A program made the translations under genes and the position numbers. A model generated the notes under the pieces. That model had not been told where the DNA came from. It made no database searches and saw only the letters and a list, made by a program, of their open reading frames with translations. A stretch of DNA of 64,000 nucleotides from Klebsiella sp. BIGb0407. Lineage in GTDB: Bacteria; Pseudomonadota; Gammaproteobacteria; Enterobacterales; Enterobacteriaceae. Where the stretch lies: contig NZ_JANUEQ010000009.1 of the NCBI RefSeq assembly GCF_024807845.1, forward strand, positions 62,001 to 126,000, written 5' to 3'. Of this stretch, positions 1-8,640 are shown piece after piece; position 1 is the first letter of the stretch, and the number at the start of each line of letters is the position of its first letter.

Positions 1-1
1 T

Positions 2-256
2 GTAGGCGGCAGTGATAACGTCGATACCATCAGTAACTGTCAGACCCGTTTACGCCTGGTGATTAATGACCCGGCTCTGGTCGCCGACGATGCGACGTTA
101 AAACAGGCCGGGGCGCTGGGTGTTGTGCGTAAAGGTCATAATCTGCAAATTATTATTGGTCTGTCCGTCAGCGTACTGCGCGAATACTTTGAACAAGAAG
201 TGATAGCTGAACGTGCGGCAGGTCGGGATAAAGCTGACCCGGCATTTGCAGAATAA
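2..256 (+). CDS. PTS transporter EIIB domain, C-terminal end (partial)
   Basis: The first base run is an open frame that enters from outside the window and ends in TAA at 254-256. It contains the motif ISNCQTRLRL, which is the phosphocysteine loop of glucose/maltose/N-acetylglucosamine-family EIIB domains; the Cys accepts phosphate from EIIA or HPr. About 84 residues are visible, so this is the C-terminal EIIB of an EIICB or EIIBC permease whose membrane part lies upstream. The substrate cannot be told from this fragment. A signal-peptide metallophosphoesterase follows only 13 bases after the stop and is probably co-transcribed. Family assignment is firm from the motif; everything upstream is unseen. 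Confidence 0.8.
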   Translation, partial: VGGSDNVDTISNCQTRLRLVINDPALVADDATLKQAGALGVVRKGHNLQIIIGLSVSVLREYFEQEVIAERAAGRDKADPAFAE

Positions 257-269
257 GAGGAGCCATCTA

Positions 270-2354
270 ATGAAATATCATTTTTTATCCGGTGCGCTTC
301 TGCTCATCGCAGGGAGCACCGCCGGGCTGGCACAAACAACGGCACCCTATCGGGTGGCGTTTATGCCCGATATTCACTTTCATGATGTTTACGGTGAATT
401 TAAGGATGGCAGTTTTCATGGGCTTAAGAATAGTCAGAGCGGTAAACAGGCGACTATCCGCACCATGTATGCCCAGCTGACATCAACGCGGTTGTTTAAT
501 GAAAACTACTTTGCTCTGCGCGCAGCCCTGGATGATGCCGGGAGTAAAGGCATAAAAATTATTGCCCTGCCCGGTGACTTTAGTGATGACGGTCAGTCAG
601 TTCATCTGCGTGGCCTGGTAAAAGTGCTCCATGAATATGAACAAAAATATGGCATGCGCTTTTTCGCAACGCCAGGTAATCACGATCCTAATCGGCCTTT
701 TGATATGCCGGGCGGTAAAAGTGATTATCTGGGTGAAGATGGGAAAAATCAGGCTATTTATAGCCGGGGAATGAAAGCCTGCAAAACCTATAGCGGGGAA
801 AGTGCCGTACTGGATACGGGTGAAGAGCTACCGGTCATTTGCAGTGAGGAGGTGGCTCACCGTGGCTATGAATACATTCTCGATTCTATGGCCGATTTTG
901 GCCTGAACCCGCGCGAGCAGGATATCTACTGGGAAACGCCTTACAGCAACTACCCATACCCTGAATACAGCTACGACAAAGCACGAGCAGCCAGCCAGTT
1001 TGCCGAGCGCCAGTATGAAATTTGTGCTCAGGGAACCGGCGGAAGCTATCGCCAGGCGGATTATGGTCCCTGCTTTAACGTTGCCGATAGCAGCTACCTG
1101 GTCGAGCCTGTTCCCGGTTTATGGCTGATGGCGGTGGATGCAAACGTCTATTTACCCAAAGCCGATGCGGACCCCCTGCATGCAAGCGCTGCCAGTTTTT
1201 CAGGCTCCGGCGATGCCGGGTATAACAAAATGTTGACGCATAAGCAGCAAACCATCGCCTGGATGGCCTCGGTAGCGAAACGTGCGAAAGAGCAGAATAA
1301 GACCCTGCTGACCTTCAGCCATTTTCCGATGGTGGAGTTTGATAACGGTGCGGCCCCAGAGCTGGAGGCTATCTTCGGTAAAGGGAAATTCCAGCTAAAA
1401 CGTGCCCCGCAGGAAGATACCTCCCACGCGCTGGCGAAAACAGGGATTGGTATCCATATCGGCGGTCATATGCATTTCAATGATACCGGAGTGCGCAAAT
1501 ATGATGATGGCTCTGTGCTATTCAATATTCAGGCCCCCTCAATGGCGGCCTATGTTCCCGCCTATAAAATAGTGAGCACGCAAAGCCCGGTTACCATGAC
1601 TGTCGAGACCGTCGTACTCGACAAAGTGCCGCAGTTTAATGAACTCTTTGAACACTATCAGACCGAGTGGGATCACCTGCAGGCAACACATTCGCCGAAG
1701 CTGTGGAATAAGGATATTTTGCAGGCCAGTAATTACTATGAATTTACCGACTGGCATATCCGTGAACTGGCGCGTCTGCGTTTTATCCCCGACGAATGGC
1801 CTTGTGAAATCCGTCAGCAGCTGTTCAGCCTGAATGGCGCGGATATGCTGATCCTGAGTCAGCTTGATAATCAGACGCCTTATCAGGAAGTCATGAAAAC
1901 ACCGCTCGGGGAAGAGAATAAGATTTGTGCCAAAGGGGAAACGCCTGAACGTATCAATATCGCACAGCATTACCTGCAGAAAGATAACCAGAAATGGCTG
2001 ACAGCTCGGGCAAAAGCAGAACAGCTGGTGCAAGAAGCCGGAATGCAGTTAGCGGATTTCAGTGCCTGGGATGGTTATGTGCTGGCTACCGACGTGTACC
2101 GACTACGTAATGCGGATGAACTGGCTCTGGCGGATATTTCTCCTCAGCGTTTACAGCAGTATCAATTACTGACCCGCCAGTTAGCCCAGAGCTTACCGGC
2201 AACACCTGAGAAACTATCAGCAAATGACAGTTTTGAGACCGTTTTTCGCTTACGCTTTGCGAGTCTTTTTTCAGTAATTGATAAATACTTGCAGGGAGCA
2301 CCATCGAAAAACTTTACCCTCAATACTGCAACAGGTGAAATTCATTCCCTTTAA
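270..2354 (+). CDS. Secreted calcineurin-like metallophosphoesterase
   Basis: Start chosen at ATG 270, preceded by AGAGGAG, rather than the longer frame from 213. This gives 694 residues beginning with a typical signal peptide (MKYHFLSGALLLIAGSTAGLAQ). Calcineurin-type metal-binding motifs appear in order: DIHFHD near residue 35, GDFSDDG near 107, GNHD near 147, FSHFP near 350 and GGHMH near 404, so a dinuclear-metal hydrolase in the periplasm is likely. About 290 residues follow the last motif, longer than simple cAMP phosphodiesterases of the CpdA type, and look like a separate C-terminal domain. It follows a PTS gene by 13 bases, which hints at hydrolysis of a phosphorylated or phosphodiester compound before sugar uptake. 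The substrate is not known. Confidence 0.8.
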   Translation: MKYHFLSGALLLIAGSTAGLAQTTAPYRVAFMPDIHFHDVYGEFKDGSFHGLKNSQSGKQATIRTMYAQLTSTRLFNENYFALRAALDDAGSKGIKIIALPGDFSDDGQSVHLRGLVKVLHEYEQKYGMRFFATPGNHDPNRPFDMPGGKSDYLGEDGKNQAIYSRGMKACKTYSGESAVLDTGEELPVICSEEVAHRGYEYILDSMADFGLNPREQDIYWETPYSNYPYPEYSYDKARAASQFAERQYEICAQGTGGSYRQADYGPCFNVADSSYLVEPVPGLWLMAVDANVYLPKADADPLHASAASFSGSGDAGYNKMLTHKQQTIAWMASVAKRAKEQNKTLLTFSHFPMVEFDNGAAPELEAIFGKGKFQLKRAPQEDTSHALAKTGIGIHIGGHMHFNDTGVRKYDDGSVLFNIQAPSMAAYVPAYKIVSTQSPVTMTVETVVLDKVPQFNELFEHYQTEWDHLQATHSPKLWNKDILQASNYYEFTDWHIRELARLRFIPDEWPCEIRQQLFSLNGADMLILSQLDNQTPYQEVMKTPLGEENKICAKGETPERINIAQHYLQKDNQKWLTARAKAEQLVQEAGMQLADFSAWDGYVLATDVYRLRNADELALADISPQRLQQYQLLTRQLAQSLPATPEKLSANDSFETVFRLRFASLFSVIDKYLQGAPSKNFTLNTATGEIHSL

Positions 2355-2362
2355 CGGGGCTA

Positions 2363-2396
2363 AGGATGATATGGCCACTATCAGCCATATCATCCT
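2363..2396. terminator. Bidirectional hairpin between convergent genes
   Basis: A perfect 13-bp inverted repeat, AGGATGATATGGC and its complement, encloses an 8-base loop. It sits between the convergent metallophosphoesterase and DUF4239 genes, as expected for a shared terminator. There is no long T run on either side. Confidence 0.6.
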
Positions 2397-2407
2397 GTCA
2401 ATTCTAT

Positions 2408-3196
2408 TTACCCGGCTTTAAATAAAAAAGATTTCAGTGAAATTAAGTCGTCCGGTGTCACATGAATAATACCTTCCCCAGGGATATCTATCTCCGCAAT
2501 CATAAATAATGCCAGGGTTGTTAATGAGGGGAGAATAAATATCAGCCAGTTTTTCCCCTGGATTTTTCGCATATTGTAGCCAAGCAATACATTGGAACAG
2601 ATGGCAAAAAACACTAACAGAAACCAGGCCGCATTGGGTATTTGATGTCGCCAGCTGGCCATGGTTTTTTGTTCTGAGATATACAGTTCATTAAATGCTG
2701 CCAGCACTGACGCCATCACCGGATTTGGTGCAGCTTTAGCCTCCGCAACGCCAATTCCCCAGAGTTTGGATTGCTTTTCTAAAGAAATGAGTCGCCACTG
2801 ATTATTGTCATCACTGACGCCTGACTTAAAAAACTCTATGCGTGAATTTAAGTACTCACCTAATAAAATGATTGAATCTGTTCGCTGCTGTCCGTCTAAT
2901 ATTTGAATTCTTTGATAGGCACTGCCGATAGCCATGGCTTCATTTTCTTCAGTTTGCTGGCGATTATTATAACCACTGATTGAAATAGAAAGCACAAAAC
3001 CAATTAATAAACCTAACAGGGATAAAATAGCACCTAATATAATTTTCGCGTCATCGTCACCCAGTTCATCATTAATTTTCTTACGTTTAAAAACAAATTT
3101 CCCTGTCCAGGCAAAAAAAACCGATAATCCAAATGTGATAACAAATAAAAAAATAGAATCTATCGGCGTATCGTTCAGCAATCCAGAATAATTCAT
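2408..3196 (-). CDS. DUF4239 (bestrophin-like) membrane protein
   Basis: A 262-residue protein with two hydrophobic segments near the N-terminus (about residues 13-32 and 53-72) and two near the C-terminus (about 190-207 and 218-235). A soluble region lies between them. The segment ENEAMAIGSAYQRIQIL after the second helix, and the overall two-plus-two layout, match the DUF4239 family, which is distantly compared with bestrophin channels; no member has a settled function. The gene stands alone, convergent with the upstream metallophosphoesterase, and is followed upstream by about 460 bases without a convincing gene. Family call is moderately firm; function unknown. Confidence 0.65.
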   Translation of the reverse strand: MNYSGLLNDTPIDSIFLFVITFGLSVFFAWTGKFVFKRKKINDELGDDDAKIILGAILSLLGLLIGFVLSISISGYNNRQQTEENEAMAIGSAYQRIQILDGQQRTDSIILLGEYLNSRIEFFKSGVSDDNNQWRLISLEKQSKLWGIGVAEAKAAPNPVMASVLAAFNELYISEQKTMASWRHQIPNAAWFLLVFFAICSNVLLGYNMRKIQGKNWLIFILPSLTTLALFMIAEIDIPGEGIIHVTPDDLISLKSFLFKAG

Positions 3197-3657
3197 ATGA
3201 CACCTAAATTCGGATTAACGTTATCCAGCCAAAATAATTCGCGTTACTGACAGGCATCCGATTCAGACAGACGAGGGGCACAGGCAAGCTATGTCATTCG
3301 ACCATCCTTTATGGAAACACCTGAGCAACTTGAACCACCCTTCCTGACCTTGCAATCACTGCCAGCGATTGCCGCGGACAGTGATTAACACATTATGTGA
3401 GCAGGCTTAATTCTGTGCCAGATCTTTAATGCAATTTTCGCCAACTAAAGTACGGCAAGGATATTGATAACCCTCCCTCAGGATTACCGGGTAATGCACT
3501 TCAATCGATGGCTGCGGAAAGAGAGCCTGATATTGAAACAGTGAAAAAATAACGAAGCATAAAAATAGACTCTGGTTAGACTACAGATAAGTAGGGATCT
3601 GTAGTTAAATAGGGCTAGTTAAAGAGTGCTTGTCTGTGAGCTGTGATAAGGAAAAAT
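3197..3657. other. Intergenic region with a possible decayed small gene
   Basis: No intact gene is seen. On the minus strand, an open frame ending in TAA at 3417-3419 encodes about 50 plausible residues (ending in CRTLVGENCIKDLAQN) but has no usual start codon. A signal-peptide-like start, MLRYFFTVSISGSLSAA, begins at ATG 3560 in a neighbouring frame. Together they could be a small secreted protein broken by a frameshift. The right end carries the promoter and ribosome binding site of the IclR gene. Confidence 0.3.
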
Positions 3658-4425
3658 ATGAAGACACTTCATAAACCTACCGAACGCGTTTTAGTTATTC
3701 TGGAAACACTCGCCAATGTAGATGGCATGACGCTCTCTGAGTTGTCGCTCAAAACAGATATTTCCAAGGGCACCATTTTCCCTATCCTCAAATCTTTGCA
3801 ATACCGAAAATATATCAGTTACGACACCCATAGCGGCATTTATACCCTTGGTATCTCATGTGCAGTTCTTGCCAGCTCAGCAGTCGAAAAAGAGTTCTGG
3901 ATTAAGATGATCAATAGCGAGATGCATGCGGTCGTCAATGAGTGCAATGAAGTTTGCCAGCTTGGTATTCTGGATGATGCCTGGGTGCTCTATGTTGATA
4001 AAGTACAGGGTGACCAAACCGTTCAGCTGGTCTCTAAAATAGGCACTCGCTTGCCAGCTATCTGCTCCGCTCTGGGAAAATCGCTTCTGCACAAGCACAG
4101 CGACGAAGACATTCTCGAACTCTATCCGCAAGGATTTCCTTCCGTGACAGCACGTAGCGTCACCAATATGGTTCAGCTTCGTCAGCAGCTAACCCTGGTT
4201 GCCACCAACGGCTATTCTATGGACGATCGGGAAATTAACGATGACACCATCTGCCTGGCCGTCCCTTTGCAGCAGAAAGAGACCATTCTGGCAGCGATCA
4301 GCGTCTCACTCCCTTCTTTCCGCGCTACTGATGAAAAAATACAGCAGGTAATTGGTTCATTAAAAGACGCGAAACAGCGTATCGAAAGTGTGCTGAACAA
4401 GTTACCCGATATCCAGAACTACTGA
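3658..4425 (+). CDS. IclR-family transcriptional regulator
   Basis: A 255-residue protein starting at ATG 3658, with AAGGA five bases upstream; a GTG five codons earlier lacks such a site. Residues about 10-70 form a winged helix-turn-helix (TLSELSLKTDISKGTIFPILKSL), and the rest is an IclR effector-binding domain including DDREINDDTICLAVPL, typical of the family. IclR proteins usually bind short palindromes as dimers and sense small carboxylates or sugar acids. It lies directly upstream of, and in the same direction as, a lyase-MFS-dehydratase operon, and a 14-bp perfect palindrome stands at that operon's promoter. It is therefore the likely local regulator. The ligand is unknown. Confidence 0.9.
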   Translation: MKTLHKPTERVLVILETLANVDGMTLSELSLKTDISKGTIFPILKSLQYRKYISYDTHSGIYTLGISCAVLASSAVEKEFWIKMINSEMHAVVNECNEVCQLGILDDAWVLYVDKVQGDQTVQLVSKIGTRLPAICSALGKSLLHKHSDEDILELYPQGFPSVTARSVTNMVQLRQQLTLVATNGYSMDDREINDDTICLAVPLQQKETILAAISVSLPSFRATDEKIQQVIGSLKDAKQRIESVLNKLPDIQNY

Positions 4426-4439
4426 TTTATTCGAAAAAA

Positions 4440-4498
4440 ATGCCACAGAAATTGTGATTACCCACACAATAACTATATTTAATTCCCCACTGTGGCAT
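4440..4498. terminator. Inverted repeat after the IclR gene
   Basis: ATGCCACAG at 4440-4448 and CTGTGGCAT at 4490-4498 are perfect complements. A smaller stem (ATTGTG / CACAAT at 4451-4470) lies inside. It follows the regulator stop by 15 bases, consistent with a terminator, although the T run is weak; it could also be a regulatory site. Confidence 0.4.
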
Positions 4499-4599
4499 CC
4501 GACTTTCCTGTCTGTTTCTTAATCTATTCATTGAGTTAATCAATTACCCATACATATTTTGAGTCATTTGACTTCATCTTCATGGCGTGTTTACTTGTA

Positions 4600-4636
4600 T
4601 TGACTTTAAAATACAAACAGCATTCGTATATACGAA
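4600..4636 (+). promoter_or_regulatory. Promoter region with IclR-type palindromic operator
   Basis: TTGACT at 4600-4605 looks like a -35 box. Where the -10 element would fall, a perfect 14-bp palindrome TTCGTATATACGAA occupies 4623-4636. The ribosome binding site AAGGAAGG of the next gene follows. Size and symmetry fit IclR-family operators; overlap with the -10 region suggests repression by the adjacent regulator. Confidence 0.5.
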
Positions 4637-4653
4637 CAAAAGGAAGGTGAAAT

Positions 4654-5553
4654 ATGCAAAGCCGTTACATTACCCCTGCAATAACCGTTTTTGATGAACA
4701 TGGCAGGCTGGATCCAGAAGGAAGCTTCCGCCTGTACGATTCCATTAAAAAAAGCGTATCGGGATTTGTCGTTATGGGTAGCACCGGTGAGTTTTTCTCG
4801 CTGGATATGAAAACATCTCGCCAGATTATTCATATGGCATCTGAATTCCCACGCGACGGAATAAAAGCCTATGCGGGTACCAGCCGTATGGATATTGATG
4901 AGTGTGTGGAGCTGGCAAACTATGCTGATGAGTGTGGTCTTGATGGTGTGATGATTATCAGTCCATGGTATTTCCGCCTGACTGATGAAGGTATTTATAC
5001 TTTTTATAGCCAGATAGCCCGCCGTACCGCCGCCAAAATATTCATCTATAACTTCCCGGATCGCACCGGTTATTCCGTTTCACCCGAAGTCTGTCTGAAA
5101 CTCGCCAGAGAGTTCCCGAATATTATCGGCCTGAAAGATACCATTCCGGATACCAACCATACTTCGCAGGTTATTCGCTTAGTCAAATCTGAGCTGCCGC
5201 AGTTTGAAGTTTATGCCGGGTATGACAACAACTTTGCGCACAATATCTTATCCGGAGGGAATGGCTGTATCGGTGGATTATCCAATATTTGCCCTGAAAT
5301 ATTCCGTGACTGGATACAGGCCTTTAGCGATAACGATCTCAGCAAAGTTTCGCTGTACCAACAAAAAGTGGATGATTTAATGGATATTTACGCCATCAAT
5401 GACCCTTTTATTCCTACGTTCAAAAAAGCGTTACAGCTGCGCGGCATTATTCAGTCCGACCGCTGCACGCCACCTTTTAGCACCCTCTCAGCCTGCCAGA
5501 CCGAAAGTATTCAACAGATACTTTCCCGCGCGGGTATCGAAATTAATGCCTGA
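4654..5553 (+). CDS. Dihydrodipicolinate synthase / N-acetylneuraminate lyase family protein
   Basis: A 299-residue class I aldolase-type protein. Seen in the sequence: the GSTGEFFSL loop near residue 40, a YNFPDRTGYSVS segment with the catalytic Tyr near 136, and GLKDT with the Schiff-base Lys near 164. These are hallmarks of the DapA/NanA superfamily, which forms or cleaves carbon bonds of 2-keto acids or dehydrates keto-deoxy sugar acids. It is first in an operon with an MFS sugar-acid-type carrier and a UxaA/GarD-type dehydratase. A role as keto-deoxy sugar-acid aldolase or dehydratase is therefore more likely than lysine biosynthesis. The exact substrate is not determined. Confidence 0.85.
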   Translation: MQSRYITPAITVFDEHGRLDPEGSFRLYDSIKKSVSGFVVMGSTGEFFSLDMKTSRQIIHMASEFPRDGIKAYAGTSRMDIDECVELANYADECGLDGVMIISPWYFRLTDEGIYTFYSQIARRTAAKIFIYNFPDRTGYSVSPEVCLKLAREFPNIIGLKDTIPDTNHTSQVIRLVKSELPQFEVYAGYDNNFAHNILSGGNGCIGGLSNICPEIFRDWIQAFSDNDLSKVSLYQQKVDDLMDIYAINDPFIPTFKKALQLRGIIQSDRCTPPFSTLSACQTESIQQILSRAGIEINA

Positions 5554-5571
5554 CCCCGATGCGGAGGTATT

Positions 5572-6882
5572 ATGAAAACAATTACAGCTTACGATGATCC
5601 GGTCTTAAATTCCGCCATCAGTAAATCGTGGAAACGCCTGGTTCCACTGATGTTTATTTTGTACTTCATCGCCTTTATCGACAGAGTTAACGTGGGATTC
5701 GCCAAAGAAGCGATGCAGGTGGATATTGGGCTCTCTAATTCCGCCTTTGCCCTCGGGGCGGGGATCTTTTTTGCCGCCTACGCACTGTTTGGTATTCCCG
5801 CCAACCTGATCCTGAATAAGATTGGCGCACAGAAATGGCTAAGTATCACCACTGCTCTGTGGGGCGTACTCTCTGCTCTCACAGGCCTGGTCCAGACGGA
5901 AACTCAGTTTATTGTTCTGCGTTTTTTACTGGGATTAGGCGAGGCGGGTTTTTATCCCGGTATTCTGTTACTGGCCTCTATCTACTTCCCCAATAAAGTA
6001 CGGGCATCCGTGGTGGGTATCTTCGTGCTTGGCGTCCCTCTGGCACTGACCTTAGGCTCCCCTCTCTCTGGCGCACTTTTGGAAATGCACGGATTTCTCG
6101 GCCAGCCGGGTTGGTTCTGGATGTTCTTTATCGAAGGGATCCCGGCAATTATTATGGGGATCTTTGCCTGGTTCTGGCTTGATGATACGCCCGCCAAAGC
6201 ACGTTTCCTGACAACAGAAGAAAAAGCGGCGCTGATTGAACAGCTCCAAAAAGAGCAGCTACAGACTGAAACCAGCAGCGTCAGTACCGCTCTGAAAAGC
6301 CTTAAAGTCTGGCACCTGGCACTCATCTACGGCACCATCCAGATAAGCGTCTACGGCCTCATGTTCTTTCTGCCTTCGCAAGTGGCTTCCCTGATGGGTT
6401 CTACGCTCGGTTTTAAGGAATCGTTAGTCGCCGCCATTCCCTGGGCCTGCTCTGCTTTCGGGGTCTATTATATTCCGCGTCTGGCGGACAAAATGCCAGA
6501 GCAGCGGGTTCTGATCTCAGTCATCTGTATGCTGGCTGCGGCACTCGGTCTGTTTGTTTCTGCCTGGGCCGGCCCGGTGCTGGCGATTGCCGCTCTGTCG
6601 CTGTCAGCGATCGGCTTCCTCTCGGTACAACCTATTTTCTGGACTTTCCCGGCACAGATTGTGTCAGGTTCCGCGCTGGCCGCCAGTATCGGTTTTTGTA
6701 CCACCATGGGCGCATTTTGTAGCTTTCTGGCACCCTTGATTCGTGTAGAGGTCGATGCCTTCTTCGGTAACGACTCGGCTGGTCTGGTCGCTCTTTCGCT
6801 CATTACGCTCTGCTGCGCCGCGCTTATTGCCGCACTCGCTGGCAAGAAAGAGGCAATCAGCGTCGGGGTTACCCACCACTAA
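5572..6882 (+). CDS. MFS transporter, anion:cation symporter type
   Basis: A 436-residue polytopic protein with about 12 hydrophobic segments and a central hydrophilic loop near residues 205-235. The motif IDRVNVGFAKEAM in the first helix region and RFLLGLGEAGFYPG before helix 5 are typical of the anion:cation symporter branch (hexuronate, galactonate, glucarate, phthalate carriers). It starts 18 bases after the lyase gene, with GGAGG upstream of ATG 5572, and precedes the dehydratase gene. It most likely imports the sugar acid or related carboxylate that the operon degrades. Confidence 0.88.
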   Translation: MKTITAYDDPVLNSAISKSWKRLVPLMFILYFIAFIDRVNVGFAKEAMQVDIGLSNSAFALGAGIFFAAYALFGIPANLILNKIGAQKWLSITTALWGVLSALTGLVQTETQFIVLRFLLGLGEAGFYPGILLLASIYFPNKVRASVVGIFVLGVPLALTLGSPLSGALLEMHGFLGQPGWFWMFFIEGIPAIIMGIFAWFWLDDTPAKARFLTTEEKAALIEQLQKEQLQTETSSVSTALKSLKVWHLALIYGTIQISVYGLMFFLPSQVASLMGSTLGFKESLVAAIPWACSAFGVYYIPRLADKMPEQRVLISVICMLAAALGLFVSAWAGPVLAIAALSLSAIGFLSVQPIFWTFPAQIVSGSALAASIGFCTTMGAFCSFLAPLIRVEVDAFFGNDSAGLVALSLITLCCAALIAALAGKKEAISVGVTHH

Positions 6883-6916
6883 TGACCAGATGTGCTTATA
6901 AAAAAGGATAAATAAA

Positions 6917-8512
6917 ATGCAGACCATCTTAAAAATTGACCCTACGGATAACTTAATCGTTGCGCTGCAAAACTTACACAAAGACCAGCGGGTTAGCTGG
7001 AACGATGAAGAGTACGTTCTGCGTAGCAATGTTAAAGCCAAACATAAGTTTACTACTCAGGATGTGAATCCCGGCGATATCGTTTCTCTGTACGGTGTAC
7101 CTGTCGGGAAAGCAACGTAGCCCATCAACCGCGGCGAAGTTATCACCACCGAGAATATCAAACACTATGCAGCCCCGGTTTCTCTCGACGATATTGCGCC
7201 CTATGACTGGCAGCAGCCCGACGTCTCCGCCTGGACGTCACGAACTTTCCAGGGGATCGTTCGCGAAGATGGCCGGGTCGCCACGGCAAACTACTGGCTG
7301 GTTATTCCGTTGGTATTCTGCGAAAACCGCAACGTTCAGCGGGTCACTGATGCCCTGAACGACGCTCTCGGTTATGCCAATAATGGCCTGAAAAATTTCG
7401 CTCGCCAGATAACCTCGGCGGGAGCCTTAAACGATACGCGGCATCTGCCTTTTCCTCATCTTGACGGTATCCGTTGTATTACCGTCAATTCCGGTTGCGG
7501 CGGTGCGACCTCAGACAGCATGACCATGTGCGATGTCCTTGCCGCCTATTCCAATCACCCCAATGTACTCGGTGTCACCGTCTTTGCTCTGGGCTGTGAA
7601 AAAGCGCAAATTGTCGATTTCAAAGCCGCGCTCGCGAAGCAAAATCCTCACTTCAGCAAACCGGTTATCTACTTCAGACAGCAGGACTGGAGCAGCGAAG
7701 AAAAAATGATGCAAGATGCATTAACCCAGACCTATAACGCCATTCGCGAAGCCCCCGTGGATGAGCGGCAAGAGGTCCCGCTCTCGCACCTTAAAATAGG
7801 CGTGAAATGTGGTGCTTCGGACGGTTTTTCAGGGATCAGCGCGAACCCGGCAATGGGTGAAGTTTCAGACCGTCTTGTCACCCTGGGCGGCGCTTCCGGA
7901 CTGGCAGAGTTTCCGGAACTGTGCGGCGCAGAAGGCGATATTGTCCAGCGTTGCATGAATCGCGAATTAAAAGAAAAGTTTCTGTCGTTAATGAAGAACT
8001 ATGAAAATGTCGCGAACTTTTTCGGCACCACCATCGCCGATAACCCCAGCCCGGGAAATATTGCTGACGGGTTAATTACCGACGCCATTAAATCTGCCGG
8101 TGCGGCAAAAAAGGGCGGCAGAGCACCGGTTAGCGCAGTATGTGACTACGCCGAACCTATGGCTGAGAGCGGTCTTTCCCTCGTCTGTACGCCGGGTAAT
8201 GATGTGGATGCGGTAACGGGACTGGTTGCGGCAGGGTGCAATATCGTTATTTTCTCAACCGGGTTAGGCACCCCGACAGGAAACCCTATCGTTCCGGTTC
8301 TCAAGGTGTCAACCAACTCTACGCTCGCAGACAAGATGCCGGATATTATCGATTATGACTGTGGGCCGATTATCGAGGGAACACCACTTTCAAAAATTGC
8401 TGATGGTCTGTTTGAGAAGGTCATCGCTACCGCCAGCGGAACATGGCGAACCAAAGCGGATACGCTTGAACAATATGATTTTATGCTGTGGAAACGCTCT
8501 CTGGAACTTTAA
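6917..8512 (+). pseudogene. UxaA/GarD-family dehydratase interrupted by an in-frame amber codon
   Basis: Two open stretches in the same frame, 6917-7120 and 7121-8512, together encode a full-length altronate/galactarate dehydratase-like protein of about 531 residues. An N-terminal SAF-like segment ends in VGKAT, then TAG at 7118-7120, then PINRGEVITTENI continues the homology with no shift. Later motifs include NSGCGGATSDSMTMCDV and GCEKAQI, and a C-terminal GTGLGTPTGNP-like region, as in the family. A single C-to-T change in CAG (Gln) would give this stop. Function predicted for the intact form: dehydration of an aldonate or aldarate to a keto-deoxy acid for the upstream lyase. It may be inactive, suppressed, or a sequencing error. 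Confidence 0.8.
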
Positions 8513-8542
8513 GTATCCAGCGATGCCTTCCCGGAAATAAAA

Positions 8543-8577
8543 GGGCCTGAGTCCGGTAGAGTACCGAATTCAGGCCC
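8543..8577 (+). terminator. Hairpin after the sugar-acid operon
   Basis: GGGCCTGA at 8543-8550 pairs with TCAGGCCC at 8570-8577, and CGGTA pairs with TACCG inside. It lies between the dehydratase stop and the convergent PQQ dehydrogenase stop. No strong T run follows. Confidence 0.55.
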
Positions 8578-8640
8578 GAATAGTCGCCTGATAAACCGCC
8601 CGGTATTATGGGAAGTTTACAGATATCCTTTTTTCATTAC

